Of a stretch of DNA of 64,000 bases, positions 53,154-62,722 are shown piece by piece; the first letter of the stretch is position 1; every line of letters begins with the position of its first letter. The notes beneath the pieces were generated by a model that was not told the origin of the DNA, searched no databases, and was given only the letters and a program-made list of their open reading frames with translations. Both the position numbers and the translations under genes were made by a program. Source of the stretch: Acidisarcina sp963790505 (GTDB lineage: Bacteria > Acidobacteriota > Terriglobia > Terriglobales > Acidobacteriaceae); contig CAWBOT010000003.1 of the NCBI GenBank assembly GCA_963790505.1, forward strand, positions 1-64,000, in the 5' to 3' direction.

Positions 53154-53317
53154 CGCGATGGCCTTGCACGGGAACGATATTTCCAACAACTGCCTCCGAT
53201 AGCTGCCGGCCACTTCCTGGCCCGCAATCCGAAGCGTATATGCGATGATTCAGATTCGCAAACAGGTACTTCGCTGAGGGCCCTAAGATCAAACGGATAT
53301 TCATCGGAAAGCTTCTT

Positions 53318-55126
53318 ATGTGTTGCTGCGGGCTGCTGACCGCGGCCGGCTTCGCACAGATGCGCTTGCTCGTCGACCAGGTTGGTTATGAGACGAAAGC
53401 CCCAAAACAGGCGTTAGTCGTGCAGGAAGGCGCGGGTGCCGATTCACCCCAAACCTTTGCGCTCGTCGATACTGCGACAGGAAAGGTCGTCTCGTCCGGG
53501 CCATTCAAGCCTGCCGGAGATGTCTTTAACTGGGGTGGCCGCAAATTCTGGTTGGCGGACTTCTCCGCATGGCAAACCCCCGGTCACTATCAGTTGACTG
53601 CCCATACAAAGTCCGGTTCGATCGGCTCCTGCGAATTCCTGATAGACGATGATCTGCTCGAGCGCGCCACGCTCTCGAATGTGCTCTTCTACTTTAAGAG
53701 CCAGCGTTCAAGCGGCGACATCGATCGCGCCGATCAGCGCCTTACCCTGCCCGATGGCAGTGGGGTCGTCGATCTGCGCGGCGGCTGGTATGACGCGACC
53801 GGCGATTACGGCATTCATCTTTCTCATCAGAATCCGACCTCCTACTTTAACCCGCAGCAGGTTCCATTGGTCGCGTGGACGCTGCTCAAGAGCTATCGCA
53901 TCTTGCAGGCGCGGCGCGATGATAACTTCACCGAATACGGGCGCCGTCTTCTCGATGAAGGCCTCTTCGGTGCGGATTATCTCGTTCGCCTGAAACGCCC
54001 CGGCGGTTCGTTCTTCGAGTCCATCACCGCCCCCGGAAAAGCGAAGCTTGCCGGTGATCGGGTGATCGGCAATCCTAACTGGCGGACCCAGATCAAGAAG
54101 AACACCTCCGACTCAACCGAAAATATTGGCGTCGCCGAAGGCCCGCACGCATATGAGGCCAGCTTCCGCGCTGGAGGAGGCATGTCCATTGCTGCTCTGG
54201 CGCTTGCCAGCACCATGCCGATCAGCGGCGACATGCCCAACTCCGCCTATTTGAAGGCGGCTGAAGAGGCATTTGCTTTCCTCGAAGCGCACAACACGGA
54301 GCTGCTGAACGACGGGAAGGAGAACATCCTTGACGACTATTGCGCGCTCATGGCAGCTACTGAACTCTATCGCGCCACTAAGAAAGCGACCTACAAGGCT
54401 GCAGCCGATCGCCGCGCCGCTCATCTGATGGCGCGTCTCATAACGTCTGGAAAGTACCACGACTACTGGCGCGCGGATGACGGAACCCGGCCGTTCTTTC
54501 ACCCCTCCGACGCCGGCCTTCCGATAGTCAGTCTTCTCGAATATTCGGCCATTGCTGCTCCGGAGCAGCAGAAACAGGTTCGCGAAGCAGTCGCGCGCTC
54601 CCTGCGTTTTGAGATGAGCGTTACCTCGGAGGTGAATAACCCCTTCGGCTACGCAAGACAGTTGGTGCGGATGGGCGACGGCTCGGTGCGCACCGCGTTC
54701 TTCTTTCCTCACGATACTGAGGCCGCTCCCTGGTGGCAGGGCGAGAACGCTCGTCTCGCATCGCTGGCTGCAGCGGCGCGGCTCGCCGCCCCACTCTTCA
54801 AGAGTGATCCGGCCTTCCAGGCGGAACTGGAGAGCTATGCCTGGAACCAGCTTCACTGGATCCTCGGGCGCAATCCATTCGACACGTCGATGCTGATGGG
54901 CAGCGGGCATGGCAACGCGCCGTATATGTTCTTCCGTTCTTACAAATACACCAGCGCGCCCGGCGGCATCGTGAACGGAATTACCGCCGCCAGCAAGGAT
55001 GAAGATGGCATCGCCTGGAATGAAGGCTTCGCCGTTACCGGGGCCGACGAAGACTGGCGCTGGACCGAGGAATGGCTGCCCCACGCAGCGTGGTATCTCT
55101 TCGCGGTGGCGCAGCCCCACGACTAA
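53318..55126 (+). CDS. Secreted GH9 glycoside hydrolase with N-terminal Ig-like domain
   Basis: A 602-residue protein: short signal, an Ig-like CelD N-domain (LLVDQVGYETKAPKQALVV), then the (alpha/alpha)6 barrel with WYDATGDYGIHLSH (catalytic base), WILGRNPFDTSMLMGSGHGN and the C-terminal TEEWLPHAAWYLFAV (general acid Glu). Most GH9 enzymes are endoglucanases, but the subgroup beside chitinases includes exo-beta-D-glucosaminidases of the Vibrio chitin pathway, which fits the neighbouring GH18 and NagX-like genes (inference). Divergent from GH18 with a 164-base shared promoter region. Confidence 0.87.
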   Translation: MCCCGLLTAAGFAQMRLLVDQVGYETKAPKQALVVQEGAGADSPQTFALVDTATGKVVSSGPFKPAGDVFNWGGRKFWLADFSAWQTPGHYQLTAHTKSGSIGSCEFLIDDDLLERATLSNVLFYFKSQRSSGDIDRADQRLTLPDGSGVVDLRGGWYDATGDYGIHLSHQNPTSYFNPQQVPLVAWTLLKSYRILQARRDDNFTEYGRRLLDEGLFGADYLVRLKRPGGSFFESITAPGKAKLAGDRVIGNPNWRTQIKKNTSDSTENIGVAEGPHAYEASFRAGGGMSIAALALASTMPISGDMPNSAYLKAAEEAFAFLEAHNTELLNDGKENILDDYCALMAATELYRATKKATYKAAADRRAAHLMARLITSGKYHDYWRADDGTRPFFHPSDAGLPIVSLLEYSAIAAPEQQKQVREAVARSLRFEMSVTSEVNNPFGYARQLVRMGDGSVRTAFFFPHDTEAAPWWQGENARLASLAAAARLAAPLFKSDPAFQAELESYAWNQLHWILGRNPFDTSMLMGSGHGNAPYMFFRSYKYTSAPGGIVNGITAASKDEDGIAWNEGFAVTGADEDWRWTEEWLPHAAWYLFAVAQPHD

Positions 55127-55167
55127 TCGGTCGCCCTGCCGAACGATGTGCTGATCGACTCGCTGCC

Positions 55168-56034
55168 CTAACTCGTAATTCCCGACAAAAAGGCCTGCTG
55201 CACGCGGTTGAAGCTGCGGCCACGTAGAGTCGCAGCGACGATGGTGCGGGTTGCGCGCGCGTCGCTGAGGCGCACGTAACGGCAGCCGGCGTTCCGGTCG
55301 ATGGCCATTTCTGGCACAAGCGAGATCCCGACGCCGGCGGCGACCATTCCAAAGAGGCTGCTGAACTGGCCGCTCTCAAACGCGATGCGCGGCGTGACGC
55401 GGGCGTGGGTGCAGGCGGCGAGGCTGAGGTCGCGGAAGCAGTGCCCGTCGCGCAGCATGACGAAAGACTCTCCGCGGAGGTCCTTGAGGGCCAGAGATTC
55501 GGCCCCGGCCCGCGGATGGTTCCTGGGAAGCACGGCGAAGAGCGGTTCAGTGCGCAAAGGAAAAAGCTCCAGGTCCTTGTGACGCAGAGGCAGCGCGAGA
55601 ATCGCAAGGTCGATCGACAAGGCGCGCAGGCTTTCGACCAGGATCGGCGTGGTTTCTTCCACGATGCGCAAATTCGCCTCAGGATACCTCTTCGCAAACG
55701 TGGCTGTGTAGCGCGGCATCAGGTAGGGCGCGATGGTCGGGATCACGCCCACGGCTACGCTGCCGCGAACGTCCGCGCAGCTATTGGCCACGCTGGTCCG
55801 CGCCATCTCCATCTGCCCAAGGATCGACCGGGCGTGAGGTAGAAAAGCGCGACCGGCCTCGGTGAGGCGGATGCTGCGGCCCAGGCGGTCGAACAGCTTG
55901 GTGCCCAGGTCTTTTTCAAGTTTGAGCACCTGCTGCGAGAGCGAAGGCTGGGCAACCTGGCAGCGCTCGGCTGCGCGGCTGAAGCTGCCGGTTTCCGCGA
56001 TAGCGCAGACATAACGCAGCTGATTGAATTCCAT
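55168..56034 (-). CDS. oxyR: OxyR-type LysR regulator
   Basis: A 288-residue LysR regulator with the N-terminal helix-turn-helix (TGSFSRAAERCQVAQPSLSQ) and an effector domain carrying DGHCFRDLSLAACTH. The Cys residues fall at 199 and 208, the same positions as the peroxide-sensing pair of E. coli OxyR, so it should form the activating disulfide. It is divergent from katG, its expected target. A matching operator overlaps its own start codon. An IS or other disruption is not seen. Confidence 0.92.
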   Translation of the reverse strand: MEFNQLRYVCAIAETGSFSRAAERCQVAQPSLSQQVLKLEKDLGTKLFDRLGRSIRLTEAGRAFLPHARSILGQMEMARTSVANSCADVRGSVAVGVIPTIAPYLMPRYTATFAKRYPEANLRIVEETTPILVESLRALSIDLAILALPLRHKDLELFPLRTEPLFAVLPRNHPRAGAESLALKDLRGESFVMLRDGHCFRDLSLAACTHARVTPRIAFESGQFSSLFGMVAAGVGISLVPEMAIDRNAGCRYVRLSDARATRTIVAATLRGRSFNRVQQAFLSGITS

Positions 56035-56069
56035 AGGTAATGCCTATGTTACAGATGTGAATTGCATAT
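56033..56069. promoter_or_regulatory. OxyR operator in the oxyR-katG intergenic region
   Basis: ATAG-N7-CTAT at 56033-56047 is a perfect match to the OxyR half-site pair, and continuing at the same seven-base spacing gives ATGT-N7-ATAT at 56055-56069, a weaker second pair. Four tetranucleotides at this spacing are what a tetrameric oxidised OxyR contacts. The first pair overlaps the oxyR start codon, predicting autorepression, while katG lies about 100 bases downstream. Confidence 0.7.
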
Positions 56070-56170
56070 TGGAACTATCGGTCTCCATAATGCTACATTC
56101 GTTGGGTCGAGACAAACGAACATCTGGGCCAGACCCGGTCGTTTTGACTCAACCAGCAAAAGGAGAACGC

Positions 56171-58447
56171 ATGACAACCGAAGCGAAGTGCCCATTCAAT
56201 CACGCCGCCGGCGAAGGCACATCGAACCGCGACTGGTGGCCGAGCCAGTTGAAGCTGAATATTCTGCACCAGCACTCGACCCTGTCCGATCCCATGGACA
56301 AAGACTTCAACTATGCCGAAGCCTTCAAGAGCCTCGACCTGGCCGCTGTGAAAAAGGACCTGCTTGCGGTCATGACCACCTCGCAGGACTGGTGGCCGGC
56401 GGACTATGGCCACTACGGGCCGCTCTTCATTCGCATGGCCTGGCATAGTGCTGGAACCTATCGCACCGGTGATGGTCGCGGCGGCGCAGGCTCCGGCCAG
56501 CAGCGTTTTGCCCCTCTTAACAGCTGGCCCGACAACGTGAGCCTCGATAAGGCGCGCCGGCTGATCTGGCCGGTCAAGCAGAAGTATGGCAACAAGATTT
56601 CCTGGGCCGACCTGATTGTTCTCACTGGCAACGTCGCGTTGGAGTCGATGGGCTTCAAGACGTTTGGCTTTGCCGGTGGTCGCGAAGACGTATGGGAGCC
56701 GGACACGGACGTCTATTGGGGTACGGAGACGACCTGGCTGGGCGGCGACCTTCGCTACGGCAAGGGCGGAAAGGAAAAGCCCGCCGACGAAGGTGTGCTC
56801 GTAGCGGACGCGGCTCTGCATGGCGCAGAGCATGATCGTACCGAAGGCGGCTCCAACGGGCGCCTCCTCGAAAACCCGCTCGCTGCGGTACAGATGGGTC
56901 TGATCTACGTGAATCCCGAGGGCCCGGACGGCTATCCCGATCCTGTTGCTGCAGCCCACGATATCCGCGAGACCTTTGGCCGCATGGCCATGAACGACGA
57001 AGAGACCGTTGCGCTGATCGCCGGCGGCCACACCTTTGGCAAGACTCACGGCGCCGGGCCTTCGTCCAACGTGGGTCCTGAGCCTGAAGCCGCCGGCCTT
57101 GAGCAGCAGGGTCTCGGCTGGAAGAGCAGCTACGGCACCGGAGTCGGCGGCGATGCGATCACCAGCGGCCTTGAGGTCATCTGGACGACCAAGCCGACCC
57201 AATGGAGCAACGAGTTTTTTGACCACCTCTTTCGCTACGAATGGGAACTGACTAAGAGCCCGGCCGGGGCGAACCAGTGGAAGCCGAAGGGCGACGCTGG
57301 CGTGGATACCGTGCCGGATCCGCATGACTCATCCAAGCGCCGCAGCCCTTCGATGCTGACTACGGATCTCGCGCTGCGCGTCGATCCGCTCTACGAGAAA
57401 ATTTCGCGCCGTTTCCATCAAAATCCCGACCAGTTCGCTGATGCCTTCGCGCGCGCATGGTTTAAGCTCACTCACCGCGACATGGGCCCGCGTCCGCGCT
57501 ATCTCGGCCCGGAAGTTCCTGCCGAGGAGCTGATCTGGCAAGATCCTATTCCGGCAGTCGATCACCAACTGATCGATGAGCAGGATATTGCCGCTCTCAA
57601 AGGAAAGGTTCTGGCTTCGGGGTTGACCATCTCGGAGATGATCTCGACTGCCTGGGCGTCGGCGTCGACCTTCCGTGGTTCCGATAAGCGCGGCGGGGCA
57701 AACGGCGCACGCATTCGCCTGTCGCCGCAGAAAGACTGGGAGGTCAACCAGCCCGATCAACTCGCGAAGGTGCTGAAGACGCTCGAAGGCATCCAGGGCG
57801 ACTTCAACTCTTCGCAATCCAGCGGCAAGAAGATTTCACTCGCCGATCTGATTGTGCTCGCAGGTTGCGCGGGCGTAGAGCAGGCCGCGAAGAATGCCGG
57901 CCACAACGTGACGGTTCCATTCACTCCGGGACGCGCGGACGCCTCGCAGCTGCAGACCGATGTGGAGTCGTTCGCGGTCATGGAGCCGATCGCCGACGGC
58001 TTCCGCAACTATCTCAGGGGCAAGTACACCATTCCCTCTGAGGCATTGCTGATCGATAAGGCGCAGTTGCTGACGCTCAGCGCGCCCGAACTGACCGTGC
58101 TCATCGGTGGGCTGCGCGTCCTGAATGCCAACGTCGGAGGTGCAAAGCATGGCGTCTTCACCAGCAAGCCGGAGGCCCTGACCAACGACTTCTTCCTCAA
58201 CCTGCTCGATATGGGCACCGAGTGGAAGGCGGTGTCCAAGGCCGAGGACGTCTTCGAAGGGCGCGATCGCAAGTCAGGTAAGGTCAAGTGGACGGGAACG
58301 CGCGTCGACCTGGTCTTTGGTTCGAATGCTCAACTCAGGGCGTTGGCCGAAGTCTACGGAAGTTCGGACGCGGGCGAGAAGTTTGTCCATGACTTTGTGG
58401 CCGCCTGGTTCAAGGTCATGAACCTCGACCGTTTCGACCTTGCGTAG
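56171..58447 (+). CDS. katG: Bifunctional catalase-peroxidase
   Basis: A 758-residue KatG with both haem-peroxidase-like halves. Active-site residues lie in RMAWHSAGTYRTGDG (Arg, Trp, His); the Tyr of MGLIYVNPEGPDGYPDP belongs to the Met-Tyr-Trp adduct needed for catalase activity; the proximal haem His is in VALIAGGHTFGKTHGAGP. The C-terminal half (SAWASASTFRGSDKRGGANG) is the usual inactive copy. The ATG at 56171 follows AAAGGAGAA at proper spacing. Divergent from oxyR, which should induce it under peroxide stress. Confidence 0.96.
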   Translation: MTTEAKCPFNHAAGEGTSNRDWWPSQLKLNILHQHSTLSDPMDKDFNYAEAFKSLDLAAVKKDLLAVMTTSQDWWPADYGHYGPLFIRMAWHSAGTYRTGDGRGGAGSGQQRFAPLNSWPDNVSLDKARRLIWPVKQKYGNKISWADLIVLTGNVALESMGFKTFGFAGGREDVWEPDTDVYWGTETTWLGGDLRYGKGGKEKPADEGVLVADAALHGAEHDRTEGGSNGRLLENPLAAVQMGLIYVNPEGPDGYPDPVAAAHDIRETFGRMAMNDEETVALIAGGHTFGKTHGAGPSSNVGPEPEAAGLEQQGLGWKSSYGTGVGGDAITSGLEVIWTTKPTQWSNEFFDHLFRYEWELTKSPAGANQWKPKGDAGVDTVPDPHDSSKRRSPSMLTTDLALRVDPLYEKISRRFHQNPDQFADAFARAWFKLTHRDMGPRPRYLGPEVPAEELIWQDPIPAVDHQLIDEQDIAALKGKVLASGLTISEMISTAWASASTFRGSDKRGGANGARIRLSPQKDWEVNQPDQLAKVLKTLEGIQGDFNSSQSSGKKISLADLIVLAGCAGVEQAAKNAGHNVTVPFTPGRADASQLQTDVESFAVMEPIADGFRNYLRGKYTIPSEALLIDKAQLLTLSAPELTVLIGGLRVLNANVGGAKHGVFTSKPEALTNDFFLNLLDMGTEWKAVSKAEDVFEGRDRKSGKVKWTGTRVDLVFGSNAQLRALAEVYGSSDAGEKFVHDFVAAWFKVMNLDRFDLA

Positions 58448-58574
58448 TTTCATCAAGCCAGCCACTTGCTGACGCTGCTCGGCCTCGACCTAATGCCGTA
58501 TTCCGGATCAGGTTGGGTCCGGGCAGTTTCGGTTTGATAATGCTGCTTACCGGCTCGCTACGGCCGGGCTGGTC

Positions 58575-59342
58575 TCAACGCGCCGCAGCGAGCACCTGGT
58601 AGCTGTGGACGAGAAACTCTCCGCCTAGCACGAGCAGCCACAACCAGAGTGCGAAGCGCAAGGGCCGTCGAGGAATGGCAGCACTCAGAAGCGTGCCCGA
58701 GACTGCTCCGCAAATGCCTCCCGCTATGAGGTGAGTCAGAAGTGCAGAGTCGGCAGTGGTGGAGAACCAGTGTGCTCCGCTGCCGATCAACGACATCAGA
58801 AAGCCAAAGAGGATGTCGGTGCCCACCACTTGTGCCGGCAAGAGTGGCGTGAGCGCAAGCAGCGCCGCGCTGCCAAGCGCTCCCGCGCCGGCAGACGAAA
58901 ACCCCACCTCCGCGCCGACCGGAAACATCAGCCATGGCAGCAGATCGCTGCGGTCCGCGGCATTGGGGTTCCACTTCATCGGTCGGATGAGGGTCGTAAT
59001 CTGCCAACTCGCCGTGCCAACCAGGATCGCGCCCAGCAGAGCGTTGACCAGGTTCTGCGAACCCGTCGTGACGAAATGCCTCAAGGCGAGCGAACCGAGG
59101 AGCACGCCGGGAAGGCCGCCAAGCAGCATGTAGCCGAGAACGCGCCAGGCGACTTGCCGGCGCAGGATTTGCGCGGGCACGAGCACGAGTTTCACCGCAG
59201 CCGAGAAGGTGAGGCCGATGGCCACCGCCGCCGGAGCGGGGACGTGCAGGAATAGAACGAGGATCGGCACTGTAAGCGTGCCGGCTCCCACGCCGGTGAG
59301 CGCGATGAATAACGCAATGACAAATCCGATGAGATACTGCAT
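58575..59342 (-). CDS. TauE/SafE-family sulfite exporter-like permease
   Basis: A 255-residue membrane protein with about eight helices in two repeats: ALTGVGAGTLTVPILVLFLH and PVGAEVGFSSAGAGALGSAA carry the family's glycine-rich motifs. TauE/SafE proteins export sulfite, sulfonates or other anions. It lies 37 bases after cysH in the sulfate operon, so it may relieve sulfite built up by APS reduction or move sulfate (inference). Convergent with katG. Confidence 0.88.
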   Translation of the reverse strand: MQYLIGFVIALFIALTGVGAGTLTVPILVLFLHVPAPAAVAIGLTFSAAVKLVLVPAQILRRQVAWRVLGYMLLGGLPGVLLGSLALRHFVTTGSQNLVNALLGAILVGTASWQITTLIRPMKWNPNAADRSDLLPWLMFPVGAEVGFSSAGAGALGSAALLALTPLLPAQVVGTDILFGFLMSLIGSGAHWFSTTADSALLTHLIAGGICGAVSGTLLSAAIPRRPLRFALWLWLLVLGGEFLVHSYQVLAAAR

Positions 59343-59379
59343 CGAGAGCCTCTGATTTCGTTAGCGCGTCGAACCTATC

Positions 59380-60078
59380 TCAAGTCGCCGGCGCGGCCTC
59401 GATGTGAATGCCGCATTCCACTTTGCGCCCCGCCCAACGACCCGACCGCGGATCGTTCGGGTCCAGCGGCAGCGTGGTACACGGCTCGCAGCCGATCGAC
59501 GAATAACCCCGCTCATAGAGCGGAAGCAGAGGAATCTCAAGCTGTTCGCACGCATTCCATACATCGCGGGTCGACCAATCGGCGAGAGGCGCAAGCTTTA
59601 ATACCTGATGGCCGCCGGGCAGAGTAAAGAGAGCCGACTCTTCGAGAGCAGCACGACTCTTCGCCTGTTCACGCCGAAGTCCGGTAAGCCATGCACGATA
59701 GCCGGCAACTGCCTTGAAGAGCGGCGCGACCTTCCGCAGCTTGCAACATTGATCTGGAGCCGATTGATACAAGAGTCCGTGCTCGGACTCCTGCTCAGCC
59801 ACGGTCTTTTCCGGCAGCAGGTTCACTAGGTTCAACTTCCACTCTAGTGCGATCCGGTCGCGATAGGCGTAGGTCTCAGCAAAGTGGTAACCGGTGTCGA
59901 GAAACAGGACCGGGATCTCGGGATCGTATTCCTGGGCCAGCCTCGCGAGCAGCACATCCTCAGCCTGGAAGCTGCAGGTAAGGCATGCCTGGTGCCCGCT
60001 TGCCAACTCGCGGGCAAGCAAACTCCGCACCCTCGTCAGTTTTGCTTCGACGTCAGCGGGTAGCAGCGATGAACTCAT
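59380..60078 (-). CDS. cysH: Adenosine 5'-phosphosulfate reductase
   Basis: A 232-residue CysH. LDTGYHFAETYAYRD and TGLRREQAKSRA form the nucleotide site; DQCCKLRKVAPL and GCEPCTTLP hold four Cys that ligate a 4Fe-4S cluster, which marks the APS-type (not PAPS-type) enzyme; the catalytic Cys is in VECGIHIE near the C-terminus. It reduces APS to sulfite with thioredoxin. Its ATG overlaps the cysN stop (ATGA). The lack of an APS kinase domain in the operon agrees with APS as direct substrate. Confidence 0.93.
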   Translation of the reverse strand: MSSSLLPADVEAKLTRVRSLLARELASGHQACLTCSFQAEDVLLARLAQEYDPEIPVLFLDTGYHFAETYAYRDRIALEWKLNLVNLLPEKTVAEQESEHGLLYQSAPDQCCKLRKVAPLFKAVAGYRAWLTGLRREQAKSRAALEESALFTLPGGHQVLKLAPLADWSTRDVWNACEQLEIPLLPLYERGYSSIGCEPCTTLPLDPNDPRSGRWAGRKVECGIHIEAAPAT

Positions 60079-61772
60079 TGAGGGCCTGATTTCTGCAAAG
60101 GAATAAGGATGCCTGACTTCGTCAGCAGCCGATGCACGGCAGCCACCGCGTCCTCTGGTTCGTCGACACCAGGTCGCACTTCTGCGCCTTCGACTCGCGC
60201 GATGAGTGTCTTGTCATCCGCAGGCCCTGTAAGTATCGCGATCAGGCCTGAGGCAGCAGCAAACTCTGCGTGTTCGACGGTCAAACACCGGATTGTGACA
60301 GCGTTTGCTATAAATAGGGATCGTTCAATCCGGTTGATTGCTTCAGAGGGTCCGTGTAGCTCCAGAATGCCGCCGCGATGACCCCAGCGGGAAGCACGAT
60401 CTTCGGCGGTAACTGGCTCGGGAGTCGCAAGGGCAATCTCTTCAGGAGTCTCGGCCGCCCGGACCTCGGTGATCATTCCGGCAGCAACTGTGTTGTTGGT
60501 CTCTGGGTTGATGAGAATGAAGGAGCCAGTGATGCGATTCTCCGCGTAGCGGTCCAGGGCGATCGGGCGGGCGAGCTGGAGTGAGGCAACGCCGATCCCG
60601 TTCATGCCCAGCGTCTCGGTCGATTCGCGCGCGAGTGTGTCAACGTTGGTGCGATGATGGAGCGCCGTGACGACAGCCGGAACCATGTGGCTGGTGTGCT
60701 TCAGGAGATAACGCTTGTTTTGCTCGAGCTGCTGGTGGTCCATCCAGACCAGCGACGCCGTGCACCGGCGGCTCAGAGTGGCGGGCGCGAGGCTTGAGAC
60801 CAGTAGGTCGCCGCGGCTGATGTCGAGTTCGCGGTCAAGAGTGACAGTTACCGAGAGGGGAGCGCTGGCTTGCTCCAAATCGCCATCAAATGTCACAACG
60901 CGTGTTACGTGTGCACTGAGGCCCGAAGGAAGCGCGACAACTTGGTCCCCAGGGCGGACCGTTCCGGAAGCGATTTGACCGGAAAAGCCGCGAAAGCCGG
61001 AGTCGGGGCGGAGCACGCGCTGCACTGGAAAGCGGAATGCGGCGAATTGTCGATCGACGGCAGAGGGAAGCGCCTCGAGCAGCTCAAGCAACGACGGGCC
61101 GCCGTACCAGGGCATCGCATCGGAGCGATGCGCAACGTTGTCGCCCACCAGGGCGCTGACCGGGACAAAGGTGGCTTCGACCGGGTTCCCGGTATCTGCG
61201 CTGATCTTCCGCAGTAAATCATCAAAGTCGCGCTCGATCTCGCGGAAGACGCCCTGATCGTAGCCGGCCAGGTCCATCTTGTTGACGGCGACGAGAATGT
61301 GGCGAACACCCAGCAACGAGGCGATGTAGGCATGGCGCTTGGACTGGGCGAGCACCCCCTTGCGCGCGTCGATGAGCACCACCGCGGCGTCAGCAGTCGA
61401 AGCACCCGTCGCCATGTTGCGCGTGTATTGTTCGTGTCCTGGCGTATCCGCGATGATGAACTTGCGCTTTGCGGTAGCGAAGTAGCGATAGGCTACATCG
61501 ATGGTGATGCCTTGCTCGCGTTCCGCGCGCAGGCCGTCGGTCAGCAAGGCGAAATCGATCTGTCCAGGAGCGGTGGTGCCTTTGCCTTCGATCGACCGCA
61601 CCTGGTCGTCATAGACGCTTTGCGTGTCATACAGCAGCCGCCCGATCAAGGTGGACTTGCCGTCGTCAACGCTTCCCGCAGTTGAAAAACGCAGCAGGTC
61701 TTTGCTTCGCTCTCGGGCCAGAAAGTCGTCGATCGAAAATGTGGAATCTTCAACAAGGACGGAAGCCCCCAT
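60075..61772 (-). CDS. cysN: Sulfate adenylyltransferase large subunit with unusual C-terminal domain
   Basis: A 565-residue protein. The GTPase domain shows AGSVDDGKSTLIGRLLYD (P-loop), EREQGITIDVAYRYF, IIADTPGHEQYTRNMATGAS and VAVNKMDLAGYD; two beta-barrel domains follow to about residue 440. The last 115 residues resemble an APS kinase domain that has lost its P-loop: WGHRGGILELHGPSEAINRI aligns with the GHRGGxxxxTGLSGSGKST start of CysC, but lacks the Lys/Ser/Thr. It therefore cannot be a working kinase. With CysD it makes APS from sulfate and ATP, driven by GTP. It overlaps cysD and cysH. Confidence 0.93.
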   Translation of the reverse strand: MGASVLVEDSTFSIDDFLARERSKDLLRFSTAGSVDDGKSTLIGRLLYDTQSVYDDQVRSIEGKGTTAPGQIDFALLTDGLRAEREQGITIDVAYRYFATAKRKFIIADTPGHEQYTRNMATGASTADAAVVLIDARKGVLAQSKRHAYIASLLGVRHILVAVNKMDLAGYDQGVFREIERDFDDLLRKISADTGNPVEATFVPVSALVGDNVAHRSDAMPWYGGPSLLELLEALPSAVDRQFAAFRFPVQRVLRPDSGFRGFSGQIASGTVRPGDQVVALPSGLSAHVTRVVTFDGDLEQASAPLSVTVTLDRELDISRGDLLVSSLAPATLSRRCTASLVWMDHQQLEQNKRYLLKHTSHMVPAVVTALHHRTNVDTLARESTETLGMNGIGVASLQLARPIALDRYAENRITGSFILINPETNNTVAAGMITEVRAAETPEEIALATPEPVTAEDRASRWGHRGGILELHGPSEAINRIERSLFIANAVTIRCLTVEHAEFAAASGLIAILTGPADDKTLIARVEGAEVRPGVDEPEDAVAAVHRLLTKSGILIPLQKSGPQ

Positions 61773-62722
61773 TAGAAGTAGCCCTCCCGCTTTTTGATCT
61801 CCATTGAGCCTTCCTGGTCATGGTCGATGACGCGGTTGGCGCGCTCCGAGGAGCGAAACGAGATGAGTTCCGCAATGATGGCCGGAATGCTCTCAGCATC
61901 GGAACGAATCGCTCCGGTGCAAGGACTGCAGCCCAGCGAACGCAAACGCGACTTGACCATTTGTGGCTGCTCGCCACGACGCGCAACGAAGTCTCTCTCC
62001 ACCGGCAAGAGCGCGTCGCCGCGTACATACATCGGGCGCTCTTTTGCGAAATAGAGGTCGACCACGGGAATATTCTCTTCGTGGATATACTGCCAGATGT
62101 CCATCTCGGTCCAGTTCGAGAGAGGAAAGACGCGAATGCTCTCGCCGGGGTGAATGCGCGCGTTATAGAGGTTCCACAATTCCGGCCGCTGGTTCTTCGG
62201 GTCCCATTGTCCAGCAGCGTCGCGAAAGGAGTAGATGCGCTCCTTGGCCCGCGACTTCTCTTCATCGCGGCGCGCGCCGCCAAAGGCCGCGTCAAAGCCG
62301 TAGTGATTTAGCGCGTCGAGCAGCGCCTGTGTCTTCAATAAGCCGCAGCAGCGTTTCGTGTCCAGCGCGATCGGGTTGGTGCCCGCGGAGATCGCAGCTT
62401 CATTGCGCCAGACCAGCAACTCCGCTCCGATAGAACGGGCCATTTCATCGCGAAAGGCCAGCATCTCATCGAACTTGAAACCAGTATCGATATGAAGCAG
62501 CGGGAAGGGAATCGGCCCCGGATAAAAGGCCTTCTGCGCAAGGCGCAGCATCACTGCCGAGTCCTTGCCGATCGAGTAAAGCATCACCGGCTTCGCAAAC
62601 TCCGACGCAACTTCGCGCAGGATGTGAATGCTCTCTGCTTCCAGCAGGCGTAAGTGGCCCAGGCGCGTTGCGCCGTCGGCGATCGTGGTGATGTGGGACT
62701 GCTCGCGCTCAATCACTGTCAT
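61772..62722 (-). CDS. cysD: Sulfate adenylyltransferase small subunit
   Basis: A 316-residue CysD of the PAPS reductase-like fold: LYSIGKDSAVMLRLAQKAFY (PP-loop), FPLLHIDTGFKFDEMLAFRD, RNEAAISAGTNPIALDTKRC and FGGARRDEEKSRAKERIYSF. The C-terminal RSLGCSPCTGAIRSDAESIP is family-typical. First gene of the minus-strand sulfate operon cysD-cysN-cysH-tauE; its stop and the cysN start share a base. Upstream 62723-62985 is a promoter region without a convincing gene and separates it from the receptor gene. Confidence 0.95.
   Translation of the reverse strand: MTVIEREQSHITTIADGATRLGHLRLLEAESIHILREVASEFAKPVMLYSIGKDSAVMLRLAQKAFYPGPIPFPLLHIDTGFKFDEMLAFRDEMARSIGAELLVWRNEAAISAGTNPIALDTKRCCGLLKTQALLDALNHYGFDAAFGGARRDEEKSRAKERIYSFRDAAGQWDPKNQRPELWNLYNARIHPGESIRVFPLSNWTEMDIWQYIHEENIPVVDLYFAKERPMYVRGDALLPVERDFVARRGEQPQMVKSRLRSLGCSPCTGAIRSDAESIPAIIAELISFRSSERANRVIDHDQEGSMEIKKREGYF

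Noticed and set aside
56093..57325. 410-residue minus-strand ORF inside katG
   Set aside because: Shadow of the well-conserved katG reading frame in high-GC DNA; no recognisable domain.
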